Shown in pieces: positions 7,455-16,115 of a stretch of DNA of 64,000 bases (within the stretch, counting starts at the first letter, position 1; the number at the start of each line of letters is the position of its first letter). A program made the translations under genes and the position numbers. Under the pieces are notes generated by a model. That model did not search any database, had not been told where the DNA came from, and saw only the letters and a program-made list of their open reading frames with translations. This DNA is from Acidimicrobiaceae bacterium (GTDB lineage: Bacteria; Actinomycetota; Acidimicrobiia; Acidimicrobiales; Ilumatobacteraceae), in the NCBI GenBank assembly GCA_020637295.1, contig JACJWF010000008.1, positions 107,070-171,069 of the forward strand. Reading direction: 5' to 3'.

Positions 7455-8873
7455 ATGACGCAAGCGGCAATGATCGACCAGGACGTGCTGGAGCGGGTGC
7501 TCGCTGCGGCCGTCCGCACCGGCGCCGAGTTCGCCGAGGTGTACGCGGAGGACAAGCGGTCCAGCTCCATCGGGCTGGACGACGGCAAGGTGGAGCAGGT
7601 CACCAGCGGGCGCGACCGAGGCGCCGGCATCCGCGTGGTGAAGGGCGACACCACCGGCTTCGCCCACACCGCCGACCTCACCGAGCGCGGCCTGCTGGCT
7701 GCCGCCGAGGCCGCCGCAGCCGCTGCCAGCCAGGGCGACGGTGGCACCCGCACCATCGCCCTCACCCGTGCCGGCACCCGCACCGTCAGCCCGGTGGAGC
7801 GCTACCCGGACGACGTACGCAAGGCCGACAAGGTGGCCGTCCTGCAACGCATCGACGGCACCGCCCGCAGCGTGCCCAAGAGCCAGCACGGCAACATCGT
7901 GCAGGTCAGCGCCGGCTACGCCGACAGCCGCAAGCACATCCTGGTGGCCAACACCGACGGCGTGTTCGTCACCGACGAGCAGGTGCGCACCCTCCTGCGC
8001 ATGACCGTGGTGGCCGACGGCGACGCCGGCATGCAGACCGGCTCGCAGAGCGCCGGCCACACGATGGGCTTCGAACTCATCGACAAGGTGGACGTGGAGG
8101 CCCTGGCCCGCGACGCGGCCCGCATCGCGCTCACCAAGCTGAACGCCCGCCCGGCCCCCAGCGGGGCGCTACCGGTGGTGATCAAGAAGGGCAGCGGTGG
8201 CGTGCTGTTCCACGAGGCCTGCGGGCACGGCCTGGAGGCCGACCTGGTGGCCAAGGGTGGCAGCGTCTACCGGGGCAAGCAGGGTGAGCTGGTTGCCAGC
8301 CCGCTGGTGACCCTGGTGGACGACGGCACGATGACCGGCGAGTGGGGTGCCATCGGCTTCGACGACGAGGGCCACCCCAGCCAGTACAACGTGCTGATCG
8401 AGAACGGCGTGCTCACCGACTACATGTGGGACTTCCTGCGGGCCCGCAAGGAGGGCCGCCGCCAGAGCGGCAACGGCCGGCGCCAGAGCTACCAGCACCT
8501 GCCGATGGTGCGGATGACCAACACCTACGTGTTGAACGGTGCTGAAGACCCCGACGACATCGTCCGCGCCACCGACTACGGCGTGTACGTCGCCAAGCTC
8601 GGCGGCGGCAGCGTCAACACGGCCAGCGGCGACTTCGTGTTCGGCATGACCGAGGCCTACCTCATCGAGAAGGGCGAGATCACGGAGCCGTTGCGCGAGG
8701 GCAACCTGATCGGCAACGGGCCGCAGGTGCTGCGCGACATCGACCTGCTGGGCAACGACTTCGCCATGGGCAACCCGGGCACGTGCGGCAAGGACGGCCA
8801 GGGCGTGCCCGTGGGCGACGGCCAGCCGACCCTGCGGGTGAAGAGCCTCACCATTGGGGGCACGGCGGCATGA
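7455..8873 (+). CDS. tldD: TldD-family metalloprotease subunit
   Basis: A 472-residue TldD, the catalytic subunit of the TldD/TldE metalloprotease that trims unfolded or leader peptides (microcin B17 maturation and CcdA turnover in E. coli). The zinc motif HEACGH (His253, Glu254, His258) is intact in the conserved FHEACGHGLEAD context, and the GNGRRQSYQHLP segment is typical. TAGGCT at 7441-7446 lies eight bases upstream of the ATG, indicating a leaderless start. The stop overlaps the start of tldE (ATGA), as expected for subunits made in equal amounts. No obvious ribosomally made peptide precursor is adjacent; a housekeeping peptidase role is therefore as likely as natural-product maturation. 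Confidence 0.95.
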   Translation: MTQAAMIDQDVLERVLAAAVRTGAEFAEVYAEDKRSSSIGLDDGKVEQVTSGRDRGAGIRVVKGDTTGFAHTADLTERGLLAAAEAAAAAASQGDGGTRTIALTRAGTRTVSPVERYPDDVRKADKVAVLQRIDGTARSVPKSQHGNIVQVSAGYADSRKHILVANTDGVFVTDEQVRTLLRMTVVADGDAGMQTGSQSAGHTMGFELIDKVDVEALARDAARIALTKLNARPAPSGALPVVIKKGSGGVLFHEACGHGLEADLVAKGGSVYRGKQGELVASPLVTLVDDGTMTGEWGAIGFDDEGHPSQYNVLIENGVLTDYMWDFLRARKEGRRQSGNGRRQSYQHLPMVRMTNTYVLNGAEDPDDIVRATDYGVYVAKLGGGSVNTASGDFVFGMTEAYLIEKGEITEPLREGNLIGNGPQVLRDIDLLGNDFAMGNPGTCGKDGQGVPVGDGQPTLRVKSLTIGGTAA

Positions 8874-10219
8874 GCGGGGGAGAGGAACTGCTCGCGCTGG
8901 CGGAGCGCGTGGTCGCCCAGGCCCTGCCGGGCGAGCAGGTGGAGGCCTTCGTGTCGCGGGACTGGGAGACCGACATCCGCGTCTACGAGGGCGAGGTGGA
9001 GCACTTCGTCAGCGCCCAGAGCGAGGGCATCGGCATCCGGGTCATCCGCGACGGGCGCACCGGGTTCGCCTACGCCGGCACGCTGGATGCGGACGCCATC
9101 GCCGAGGTGCTGGCCGAGGCTCGGGACAACGTCACGTTCGGCACGCCCGACGAGTTCGCCGCGCTGGCCGAGCCCGACGGTGTCGACGTGGTGGAGCAGG
9201 AGTTGTGGAGCGACGCGCTCGCCGCCTGCCCGACCGACCGCAAGATCGAACTGGCCAAGGAGCTGGAGCGGATGGCGCTGGCCGCCGACGGCAGGGTCCG
9301 CATCGAGGACAGCAACTACGCCGACGTCGCCGCCGAACTGGCCGTGGCCACCACGACCGGCATCCGCCGCAGCGGGCGGGAGAACGGCTGCTACGTCAGC
9401 GTCGGCACGCTGGCCGACGACGGCGAGGAGAGCCACACCGGGTTCGGGTTCAGCGTCGGCCGCTCGCCCGACGACTTCGACCTGGCCAAGGCCGCCCGGG
9501 AGGCGGCGGAGCGGGCCACCCGGCTGATCGGTGCGATCAAGCCGCAGAGCCGCCGTACCACCGTCGTGTTCGACCCGTTCGTCACGGCGATGCTGCTCGG
9601 CGTGGTGTCCAGCACCCTCAACGGCGAGGCCGTGGCCAAGGGCCGCAGCCTGTTCAAGGACCGCGTGGGCGACCAGGTGGCCAACCCGCTGGTCACCCTG
9701 GTGGACGACCCCACCAACCCGCTGGCCTACACCGCCACCGACCTGGACGGCGAGGGCCTGGCCGCCCGCCGCAACGTGCTGATCGACGGCGGCGTGCTGC
9801 AGGGCTTCGTGCACAACAGCTACAGCGCCCGCCGCATGCAGACCCGCAGCACCGGCAACGCGGTGCGCGGCGGGTTCAAGGGCACGCCTGGCGTCGGTTG
9901 CCTGGCGCTGCAGCTGAACCCTGGCACCCGCACCCAGGCGGAACTGGTGGCCGACGTGGAGGACGGCATCCTCGTCCAGTCCGTCCAGGGCCTGCACAGC
10001 GGGGTCAACCCGATCAGCGGCGACTTCTCGGTCGGCGCGTCCGGCCTGTCGATCAGCGGCGGTCAGCTCGGCGCGCCGCTACGGGAGTTCACCATCGCCT
10101 CCACCCTCCAGCGGATGCTCCTCGACGTCGTCGAGGTGGGTGGCGACGTGGACTGGCTGCCCATGCGCTCCGCCGGCGTCAGCCTGGTCATCCGCGACCT
10201 CACCCTCTCCGGCGCCTGA
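8870..10219 (+). CDS. tldE: TldE/PmbA-family metalloprotease subunit
   Basis: A 449-residue non-catalytic partner of TldD. It shares the same fold (N-terminal domain with YEGEVEHF and GIGIRVIRDGRTGFAY, C-terminal domain with GVNPISGDFSVGASG) but lacks the HExxxH zinc motif, as normal for TldE/PmbA. The ATG overlaps the tldD stop by four bases, so translation is coupled. Downstream lies a 48-bp perfect palindrome (family B) and the convergent RmlD-like gene. Confidence 0.95.
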   Translation: MSGGEELLALAERVVAQALPGEQVEAFVSRDWETDIRVYEGEVEHFVSAQSEGIGIRVIRDGRTGFAYAGTLDADAIAEVLAEARDNVTFGTPDEFAALAEPDGVDVVEQELWSDALAACPTDRKIELAKELERMALAADGRVRIEDSNYADVAAELAVATTTGIRRSGRENGCYVSVGTLADDGEESHTGFGFSVGRSPDDFDLAKAAREAAERATRLIGAIKPQSRRTTVVFDPFVTAMLLGVVSSTLNGEAVAKGRSLFKDRVGDQVANPLVTLVDDPTNPLAYTATDLDGEGLAARRNVLIDGGVLQGFVHNSYSARRMQTRSTGNAVRGGFKGTPGVGCLALQLNPGTRTQAELVADVEDGILVQSVQGLHSGVNPISGDFSVGASGLSISGGQLGAPLREFTIASTLQRMLLDVVEVGGDVDWLPMRSAGVSLVIRDLTLSGA

Positions 10220-10326
10220 CGGGCCTGCGGCCAGCGCCGGCACCAGCGGCGGCGAGTCCCGCCACCCGCCCTCGCCCTCGCCGTGCCGACCCACGGCGGT
10301 CCGCCATCGGACCCTCCTTCTGAGCC

Positions 10327-10374
10327 CATCCGAGTGCCTACTCCGACCCCGGGGTCGGAGTAGGCACTCGGATG
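10327..10374. repeat. Family B palindrome, copy 1: perfect 48-bp inverted repeat
   Basis: Two fully complementary 24-base arms meet at 10350/10351 (GACCCC|GGGGTC centre; ends CATCCGAGTGC and GCACTCGGATG). It lies between the convergent ends of tldE and the RmlD-like gene. There is no T-tract, so a classical intrinsic terminator is not certain, though a long stem here could stop or protect transcripts from both sides. Confidence 0.95.
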
Positions 10375-10380
10375 AAGGCT

Positions 10381-10450
10381 GGGACTCGGGTGGGGGCGCT
10401 GGCACTCGGGTGGGGGCGCTGGGACTCGGGTCGGGGGCTGGCACTCGGAC
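10381..10450. repeat. Family B 20-bp tandem units next to palindrome copy 1
   Basis: About three and a half head-to-tail units of 20 bases (consensus GGSACTCGGGTGGGGGCGCT, starting at 10381, 10401, 10421 and 10440). Each repeats the GCACTCGG core found in the palindrome arms. Units are adjacent with no spacers. Confidence 0.85.
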
Positions 10451-10477
10451 CCGGGGACCCAGGGGGGACGGGCGAGG

Positions 10478-11305
10478 TCAGGGGGTGAGGACTTCGTCGA
10501 TGGGGCGGCAGCGGATGCCGAGGGACTCGGCCAGGGAGGGGTCCAGGACCACCCGACCGGGGCGGGTGAGGCCGGACTCGGCGAGCGATGCAGTGGGCAC
10601 GCGGTCGGGGTCGAGGCCCATCCAGTCGGCGAAGGTCCGGGCCAGGTCGGCGCGGCTCAGTACGTTGCGGGCGGCGACGTGCAGCGGCCCGCGCAGGCCC
10701 TGCATGCCGGCCACCTGCACCAGCGCGGTCGCCACGTCGGCGGCGTGGGTGGGGCAGCGGTACTCGTCGGTGAAGAAGCGCATCGCCTTCCGCCCGGCCA
10801 GCACGTCGGCCACGTCCTCCTGCGGCCGGCCCAACCTGCCCGTCCCGTAGAGCAGCGACGCCCGCACCAGCAGGGCTGCCGGGTAGGCAGTGGCCACGGC
10901 TGACTCGGCCTCGGCCTTCCACCGGCCGTAGTCCAGCGTGGCGTCGGGCGCATCGGCCTCCGTGTACGGCTCCGCCCGCCCTGCGAACACCATGTCCGTC
11001 GACATGTGCACCAGCCGTGCGCCGACGGCCGCCGCGGCGGCGGCCACGTGGCGCGAGCCGTCCACGATCACCCGGCGGTCGTCGGGCCGGTAGGCGAGGT
11101 GCACGACGGCGTTCGGCTTCCACGTGCGGATCTCGTCCTGCACGTGCTCATTCCGCCGGATGTCGAACGCCTGGCTGCCCGGCGCCAGTAGCTCCCACCC
11201 GCCGGCTTCGGACGCCTCCACCAGGTGCCGGCCGAGGAACCCCGACGCGCCGGTGACCATCATCAGCCGCTTCCGCCCGGTCCACCGCCGCACCCGCGTC
11301 GTCAC
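10478..11305 (-). CDS. RmlD-like NAD-dependent sugar-nucleotide reductase
   Basis: A 275-residue extended short-chain dehydrogenase of the dTDP-4-dehydrorhamnose reductase type. The Rossmann motif TGASGFLG is near residue 21, followed by VHLAYRPDD, STDMVFAG and the active-site Tyr/Lys in YGRWKAEAE, then the RASLLYG segment common in RmlD proteins. A role in making or modifying a surface sugar is likely but the substrate is unproven; no other rml genes are in view. Of three possible starts, the GTG at 11305 is preferred: TAGGGT (11313-11318, minus strand) is seven bases upstream. The ATG at 11263 with GGAAG upstream is the alternative. Confidence 0.82.
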   Translation of the reverse strand: MTTRVRRWTGRKRLMMVTGASGFLGRHLVEASEAGGWELLAPGSQAFDIRRNEHVQDEIRTWKPNAVVHLAYRPDDRRVIVDGSRHVAAAAAAVGARLVHMSTDMVFAGRAEPYTEADAPDATLDYGRWKAEAESAVATAYPAALLVRASLLYGTGRLGRPQEDVADVLAGRKAMRFFTDEYRCPTHAADVATALVQVAGMQGLRGPLHVAARNVLSRADLARTFADWMGLDPDRVPTASLAESGLTRPGRVVLDPSLAESLGIRCRPIDEVLTP

Positions 11306-11312
11306 ATCGGAC

Positions 11313-11330
11313 ACCCTACGGCGGTACGGT
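11313..11330. promoter_or_regulatory. Divergent leaderless promoter pair
   Basis: A minus-strand TAGGGT (11318-11313) serves the RmlD-like gene with a 7-base gap to its GTG. A plus-strand TACGGT (11325-11330) serves the PHP gene with an 8-base gap to its GTG. The two -10 hexamers are six bases apart, so polymerase cannot occupy both at once. Confidence 0.6.
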
Positions 11331-11338
11331 GACTGCTC

Positions 11339-12052
11339 GTGCCCGCCCCCCACGCCTCCGCCGTCGAGCGGCACCCCCATCTCGCCGAGCCCCTGCCGGC
11401 TGGGTGGGTGCGGGTGGACCTGCACAGCCACACGATGTGGAGTGGCGACAGCACCACGACGCCGGAGGAAGTGGAGGAGGCCGTCATCGCCGCTGGGCTG
11501 GACGTGCTGTGCATCACCGACCACCACGCCATCAAGGGCGCCGCCGAACTGGCCGGCCGCCTGCCGTGCCGGGTGATCGTGGGCGAGGAAATGCGCACCC
11601 ACCACGGCGAGATCATCGGCCTGTTCCTCACCGAGCGCATCCCGTTCGGCATCCCGCCCGCCGAGGCCGCCGAGGCCATCCGCGCCCAGGGCGGCGTGGT
11701 CTACGTGCCCCACCCGTTCGACCCGATGCGCCGCAACATGGCCGCGCCGGCGCTGCACGAACTGGCCGAGGCCGGCCTCCTCGACGCGGTCGAGACCATC
11801 AACGCCAAGACCTCCCTCGCCAGCCTGAACCGCCGGGCCGCCGAGTTCGCCGAGCAGTTCGACCTGGCCGCCGGCGCCGGCAGCGACGCCCACGTGCCGC
11901 TGGCGCTCGGCTCCGCATACGTGGAGATGCCGGACTTCGACGGCCCGCAGGACTTCCTGGCCAAGCTGCGCCAGGGCCGGGTGGTCGGCCACCACTGGGA
12001 CCAGCCCCGCCCGTGGAGCCCGCGCATCCTCCCCAGCGTCACGATCGAATAG
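11339..12052 (+). CDS. PHP-domain metal-dependent phosphoesterase
   Basis: A 237-residue PHP (polymerase and histidinol phosphatase) domain protein. The metal ligands are visible: DLHSHT at 27-32, CITDHHA near 62, GEEM, a conserved VPHPFD, and the C-terminal GSDAH. Family members hydrolyse small phosphoesters such as nucleoside 3',5'-bisphosphates or act in polysaccharide regulation; which one is unknown here. The GTG start has TACGGT eight bases upstream (leaderless). The downstream uppP begins 27 bases after the stop. Confidence 0.88.
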   Translation: MPAPHASAVERHPHLAEPLPAGWVRVDLHSHTMWSGDSTTTPEEVEEAVIAAGLDVLCITDHHAIKGAAELAGRLPCRVIVGEEMRTHHGEIIGLFLTERIPFGIPPAEAAEAIRAQGGVVYVPHPFDPMRRNMAAPALHELAEAGLLDAVETINAKTSLASLNRRAAEFAEQFDLAAGAGSDAHVPLALGSAYVEMPDFDGPQDFLAKLRQGRVVGHHWDQPRPWSPRILPSVTIE

Positions 12053-12079
12053 CGGTACCCGGAAGGACCCCACTCGCGA

Positions 12080-12910
12080 ATGCCCATCATCCACGCCATC
12101 GTCCTCGGCCTCGTCCAGGGCCTGAGCGAGTTCCTCCCCATCTCCTCCAGCGGACACCTCCTGCTCGTGCCCTGGCTGTTCAACTGGAACGACTTCGCCG
12201 ACGCGTCGATCGAGAAGGCATTCGACGTCGCCCTGCACATCGGCACGCTGGTGGCCGTCGTCGCCTACTTCCGCAAGGACCTCGTGGTCTATGTGCGCGA
12301 CGGGGTGCGGATGGTGGTGCGCCGGCAGCGCCCCTCCACACTTGAGGGTCGGTTGGCGTGGCTGCTGGTGCTCAGCGCCCTGCCTGCGGCGGCCGCGGGC
12401 GCCCTGTTCGAGAGCTTCATCGACGAGAAGCTGGGCACGCCCACCATCATCGCCATCTCGCTGATCGTGTTCGGCGTGCTGCTCGGCTGGGCCGACCGGC
12501 GCGACGGCCACCGCGATCTGCCGGAGTACACCAAGGACGACGCGCTGAAGATCGGTGCCGCGCAGATCCTGGCCCTCAATCCGGGCACCTCGCGCAGCGG
12601 CATCACCATGACGGCGGCCCGCCTGGTGGGCTTCCACCGCGACGCCGCGGCAAGGGCCAGCTTCCTGATGGCCATCCCGGTCACCGCCGGCGCCGTCGCC
12701 TACAAGATGCTCAAGCTGGCCAAGGACGGCATCCCGGATGGCCTCGGCGTGCCGATGGTCGTCGGCATCATCACGTCGGCGATCTCCGGCTGGCTGGCGG
12801 TGTGGGGCACGATCCGCCTCGTGCGGACCCGCACGTTCATGCCGTTCGTCGTCTACCGGGTCGGGCTCGGCGTGCTCGTGCTGGCCCTCATCGTCACGGG
12901 CGTACGCTGA
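12080..12910 (+). CDS. uppP: Undecaprenyl-diphosphatase
   Basis: A 276-residue polytopic membrane enzyme (UppP/BacA) that dephosphorylates undecaprenyl diphosphate to recycle the lipid carrier for peptidoglycan and other wall polymers. Both signature motifs are present: QGLSEFLPISSSGHL at residues 13-27 (Glu17, active-site Ser) and GTSRSGITM from 169 (Arg172). The length and number of hydrophobic segments are normal. Intrinsic bacitracin tolerance is a known side effect of this family. A GGAAGGA tract lies about 15 bases before the ATG, rather far for a Shine-Dalgarno. Confidence 0.96.
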   Translation: MPIIHAIVLGLVQGLSEFLPISSSGHLLLVPWLFNWNDFADASIEKAFDVALHIGTLVAVVAYFRKDLVVYVRDGVRMVVRRQRPSTLEGRLAWLLVLSALPAAAAGALFESFIDEKLGTPTIIAISLIVFGVLLGWADRRDGHRDLPEYTKDDALKIGAAQILALNPGTSRSGITMTAARLVGFHRDAAARASFLMAIPVTAGAVAYKMLKLAKDGIPDGLGVPMVVGIITSAISGWLAVWGTIRLVRTRTFMPFVVYRVGLGVLVLALIVTGVR

Positions 12911-12914
12911 CCGG

Positions 12915-14015
12915 ATGGCGATCGACCGGCACACCGACGGGGACGTCGTCGTCCAGACCGTGCCGCTGGGCTTCCAGTGGCCGACGGCGGACCCCTACCT
13001 GTTCTGCGTCCACCACCTGGACCACTACCCGGCGGGCAACGGCGACTTCGGCCCCGCCGCCTCGCTGGCCGGCCGCAACATCGGCAGCGACTTCGAGCCC
13101 CGCGACGGCTGGCGGATGTACCACGGCAGCACCGTGCCCGGCTTCCCCGAGCACCCCCACCGCGGCTTCGAGACCGTCACCTTCGCCCGTCGCGGCTACA
13201 TCGACCACAGCGACTCCCTGGGTGCCGCCGCCCGCTTCGGCCGCGGTGACGTGCAGTGGATGACGGCCGGCCGCGGGGTGGTGCACAGCGAGATGTTCCC
13301 GCTGCTCTCGCCGGAGGGTGACGGGGCCAACACCGTCGAACTGTTCCAGATCTGGATGAACCTGCCGGCCGCCGACAAGATGGTCGAGCCGTACTTCACC
13401 ATGCTGTGGGCGGAGCAGATCCCCGTCCACGAGCACACGGACGCTGCGGGTCGCACCGCCACCGTCACGGTCATCGCCGGCCAGTTCGAGGGGCTCACCC
13501 CGCCGGCGCCGCCGCCTTCGTCCTGGGCATCGCGCCCGGAGGCGGACGTGGCCATCTGGCATGTCGTGCTGTCGCCCGGCGGCGAACTGGCCCTGCCGCC
13601 CGCCCGCGGTGGGGACGACACGCGCCGCGTCCTTTACGTCTTCGAGGGGTCCGTGTCCGTCGACGGCACCACGGCCGGCACGGACACCGGCGTCGTCGTC
13701 CAGGGCGGTGTCGCAGCACCGCTGGCCGCCGGGCCGGAGGGCGCCGAGGTCCTCGTGCTGCAGGGCCGGCCGATCGGCGAGCCCGTGGCCCAGTACGGCC
13801 CGTTCGTGATGAACACCCGAGCCGAGATCGAGCAGGCGTTCACGGACTACCGCCGTACCGGCTTCGGCGGCTGGCCGTGGGACCGGCCGGACCCCGTGCA
13901 CCGCGATGCCGGCGCAGCCCGCTTCGCCCGCCACGCGAGCGGCCGGGTGGAGCGCCCGGCGGCGCTGGCTCAGCCGGCGGGCGAGGGCGGCGCGGCGGCA
14001 GCGAAGTCGTCGTAG
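12915..14015 (+). CDS. Pirin family protein
   Basis: A 366-residue bicupin of the pirin family. The first cupin has the metal-binding HPHRGFETVTF motif and the downstream His/Glu (VVHSEMF), which supports a mononuclear iron or other metal site. The second cupin covers roughly residues 215-290. Pirins are variously redox sensors, quercetin dioxygenases or transcription cofactors, so the function is open. TACGCT at 12903-12908 ends six bases before the ATG, overlapping the uppP stop region, which gives this gene its own leaderless promoter. The last 46 bases overlap the convergent AhpD-like gene. Confidence 0.9.
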   Translation: MAIDRHTDGDVVVQTVPLGFQWPTADPYLFCVHHLDHYPAGNGDFGPAASLAGRNIGSDFEPRDGWRMYHGSTVPGFPEHPHRGFETVTFARRGYIDHSDSLGAAARFGRGDVQWMTAGRGVVHSEMFPLLSPEGDGANTVELFQIWMNLPAADKMVEPYFTMLWAEQIPVHEHTDAAGRTATVTVIAGQFEGLTPPAPPPSSWASRPEADVAIWHVVLSPGGELALPPARGGDDTRRVLYVFEGSVSVDGTTAGTDTGVVVQGGVAAPLAAGPEGAEVLVLQGRPIGEPVAQYGPFVMNTRAEIEQAFTDYRRTGFGGWPWDRPDPVHRDAGAARFARHASGRVERPAALAQPAGEGGAAAAKSS

Positions 14016-14347
14016 GCGGCCAGCGCGCGCGGGCCGTACACGGTGGCGGTGCCGCCGTTCATCAGGATCGCCACACCCATCGTCTCGGCCACCTGGGCCC
14101 GGGTGGCACCCTTGCGGGCCGCGCCGCGCGCGTGGCTGGCGATGCAGCCGTCGCACTGCCGGGTGACGGCGATCGCCAGCGCCAGCAACTCCTTCGTCGC
14201 TTCGTCCAGCGCGCCGGCCGCCATGGCCACCTTGTGCAGATCGGCGAAGGCCTTCACCGTGTCGGGGATCTCGTGCCGCAACTCGCGGGCGATGGGGGCC
14301 AGGGTGTTGGCAACGTCCGAACCGTAGGCGTGGGTGTGCTCACTCAT
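13970..14347 (-). CDS. AhpD-like / carboxymuconolactone decarboxylase family protein
   Basis: A 125-residue alkyl-hydroperoxidase-D-like protein. The redox motif CDGC with the preceding Glu (KELLAL) and following His (CIASHARGA) is intact, consistent with a peroxidase or disulfide reductase role in oxidative defence. TACCCT (14360-14355 on the coding strand) is seven bases upstream of the ATG. The 3' end overlaps the convergent pirin gene by 46 bases, so the two transcripts are antisense there. Confidence 0.9.
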   Translation of the reverse strand: MSEHTHAYGSDVANTLAPIARELRHEIPDTVKAFADLHKVAMAAGALDEATKELLALAIAVTRQCDGCIASHARGAARKGATRAQVAETMGVAILMNGGTATVYGPRALAAYDDFAAAAPPSPAG

Positions 14348-14442
14348 ACCTCGGAGGGTATCGGCGCTGCCCCGTACGGCACAGTGCCGAACGGCCCTAC
14401 GGCCCTGCGGCCTCACGGACCGGGTGGTCGCCGGCTTCGGCG

Positions 14443-15756
14443 TTACGCCGGCACCACCCGAGCGACCGTGCCCTCGCCCAGGGAGAGCACGAGCACCTCG
14501 CCGGCCTGGTCGGTGACGATGGCGCTGACCGAGCCGGGCTGGGCCAGCGTCAGCACCCTGACGGAGGCCATGTCGCCGCCGGGCTCGGTGTCGGCCGGCA
14601 TTGCCCACAACTTGCCGCTGCACCAGTCGGCGAAGAGGTACCAGCCCTCCATCGACGGGATGGCCGCACCGCGGTACACGACGCCACCGGTGACCGAGCA
14701 GCCGTCGTCGCCGTGTGGGTACTCGTAGACCGGCGGCATCGCACCCTCGGGCGTCTGGTCGTCGTTGTACCGGTGGGTGCCCTCCCACGCGCTCCAGCCG
14801 AAGTTCACCCCGGCGCCGGCGGCGAGGACGTCGTCGGGGGCGACGTCGATCTCCTCCCAGTCGCCCTGGCCGACGTCGCCGATCCACAGGTCGCCGGTGG
14901 CCGGGTCGAAACTGAAGCGCCACGGGTTGCGCAGCCCGTAGGACCACACCTCGCCACGGGCGCCGTCCACCCCCACGAACGGGTTGTCGGCCGGGATGCC
15001 GTACGACGCAGTGCCCGCCGGGCGCGGGTCGATCCGCAGCAGCTTGCCGAGCAGCACGCCGGTGTTCAGCGACGTGCGCAGCGGATCCGCGGCTGCCCCG
15101 CCGTCGCCGAGGCTGATGTAGAGCATGCCGTCCGGGCCGAAAGCCAGGTCGCCACCGTTGTGGTTCTCGTACGGCTGCTCCACGGTCAGCACGACGCGAG
15201 CGCTGGATGCGTCGAACACGCCGTCGGCGCCCACGGCGTACTCGGCGATCACCGTGTTGCCCGACGTGTCGGTGTAGTCGACGTAGGCGTACGGCTCGAA
15301 CGGGTGGAACGCCAGGCCCAGCAAGCCCTGCTCGTTGCCCGTGCTGACCTGGCGCTGGATGTCCAGCACCGGTGCGCCGGCCGCCCCGTCGGTGACGGGG
15401 ACGACCAGCCCGCTCTGCGACACGACGTACAGGGCGGGGTCGGCATCGCGCCACGCCACGTCGACGGGCCGGTCGATGCCGGACACGACCGGCTCGAGGC
15501 GGATCGACGCCGCAGCCAGCGGCGTGGTGGAGGTGGGAGTCGCCGTGGTGGACGGCGCGGCGGTGCCGTCCGTGCCGGCGGTGTCGGTGGTGGCCGTTTC
15601 GTTCGTCACGGTCGGCGCCGGCACGGTGGGTGCGGTGTTGACCGTGGTGGTGGCCTGGCTGTCGTTGCCATCGTCGGCGCAGGCGGCCAGCAGGAGGAGC
15701 CCGGCTGCGGCGATGCCCGCGGCGCGACGGCGTGAGTGGGTGGTGGGGGTGCTCAC
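14443..15756 (-). CDS. Secreted PQQ-type glucose/sorbosone dehydrogenase lipoprotein
   Basis: A 437-residue lipoprotein with a six-bladed propeller of the soluble glucose/sorbosone dehydrogenase family. Lipobox LLAAC (Cys26), a Thr-rich linker to about residue 80, then family hallmarks GLLGLAFHP, YENHNGGDLAFGPDGMLYISLGDGG (in two parts), GLRNPWRFSFDP, GDVGQGDWEEI, NFGW and the TGGVVYRG segment. It probably oxidises an aldose outside the membrane with PQQ or acts as a related lactone/sugar enzyme; no PQQ synthesis genes are here. The GTG at 15756 is preferred over the ATG at 15765, because TAGCAT (15769-15764, coding strand) then sits seven bases upstream; the hexamer itself contains that ATG. 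Confidence 0.88.
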   Translation of the reverse strand: MSTPTTHSRRRAAGIAAAGLLLLAACADDGNDSQATTTVNTAPTVPAPTVTNETATTDTAGTDGTAAPSTTATPTSTTPLAAASIRLEPVVSGIDRPVDVAWRDADPALYVVSQSGLVVPVTDGAAGAPVLDIQRQVSTGNEQGLLGLAFHPFEPYAYVDYTDTSGNTVIAEYAVGADGVFDASSARVVLTVEQPYENHNGGDLAFGPDGMLYISLGDGGAAADPLRTSLNTGVLLGKLLRIDPRPAGTASYGIPADNPFVGVDGARGEVWSYGLRNPWRFSFDPATGDLWIGDVGQGDWEEIDVAPDDVLAAGAGVNFGWSAWEGTHRYNDDQTPEGAMPPVYEYPHGDDGCSVTGGVVYRGAAIPSMEGWYLFADWCSGKLWAMPADTEPGGDMASVRVLTLAQPGSVSAIVTDQAGEVLVLSLGEGTVARVVPA

Positions 15757-15782
15757 CCGAGCCATGCTAGGGGCTTGGCAGG

Positions 15783-15802
15783 TGGTATCGAAGTAGATAC
15801 CA
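15783..15802. promoter_or_regulatory. Palindromic operator overlapping the HTH-nucleotidyltransferase promoter
   Basis: TGGTATC-GAAGTA-GATACCA, two 7-base arms around a 6-base spacer, lies in the divergent region. Its right arm overlaps TACCAT (15798-15803), which is six bases from the GTG of the HTH gene. That position would let a dimeric repressor block its own leaderless promoter. Confidence 0.6.
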
Positions 15803-15809
15803 TTCGGGT

Positions 15810-16115
15810 GTGGACGTGGATGCCATCCTCCGCTCGCTGCACCGCCGCACGGCGATGAGCTGGCGCGAACTGGGGGCGCAGGCCGGCACCTCGCACGCCA
15901 CCCTCCTCGCCTACGCCCACGGCCGGGTCTCGCCCACGGCGGCCACGGTGGAGCGTGTGGTCCACGCCGGCGGCTTCGAGCTGGAGCCTGCGCTGGTCCG
16001 CCGGCTGCCGGACGCCGCCCGCCGGGGGCGGGAGTTGGAGGACGTGCTGGCCCTCGCCGAGCAGTTCCCCGCCCGCCACGCCCCGGTCCTCCTGGCGCCG
16101 GTGTTCGGGCGATGA
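15810..16115 (+). CDS. Small XRE-type helix-turn-helix protein (probable antitoxin/autoregulator)
   Basis: A 101-residue DNA-binding protein with an N-terminal XRE helix-turn-helix (SWRELGAQAGTSHATLLAYAHGR, given here in parts: helix 2 at about residues 16-23, recognition helix at about 27-35). The C-terminal third is acidic/hydrophobic. The GTG start is six bases after TACCAT. The stop overlaps the start of the nucleotidyltransferase gene (ATGA), so the pair is one translation unit. By analogy with HTH-nucleotidyltransferase toxin-antitoxin modules it is likely to repress its own operon through the palindrome at 15783-15802. Direct proof of toxicity is absent. Confidence 0.8.
   Translation: MDVDAILRSLHRRTAMSWRELGAQAGTSHATLLAYAHGRVSPTAATVERVVHAGGFELEPALVRRLPDAARRGRELEDVLALAEQFPARHAPVLLAPVFGR

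Noticed and set aside
7455..10219. Natural-product (RiPP) cluster around tldD/tldE
   Set aside because: No precursor peptide, cyclase or transporter gene is adjacent; TldD/TldE are common housekeeping proteins.
10327..10374. Classical Rho-independent terminator
   Set aside because: The stem is perfect, but there is no T-tract on either strand, and related copies occur with tandem units away from a simple gene-end role, so it is listed as a repeat.
10381..10450. 20-bp tandem units considered as a CRISPR array
   Set aside because: Units are adjacent with no spacers, too short, and no cas genes are in the window. The same holds for 23311-23390.
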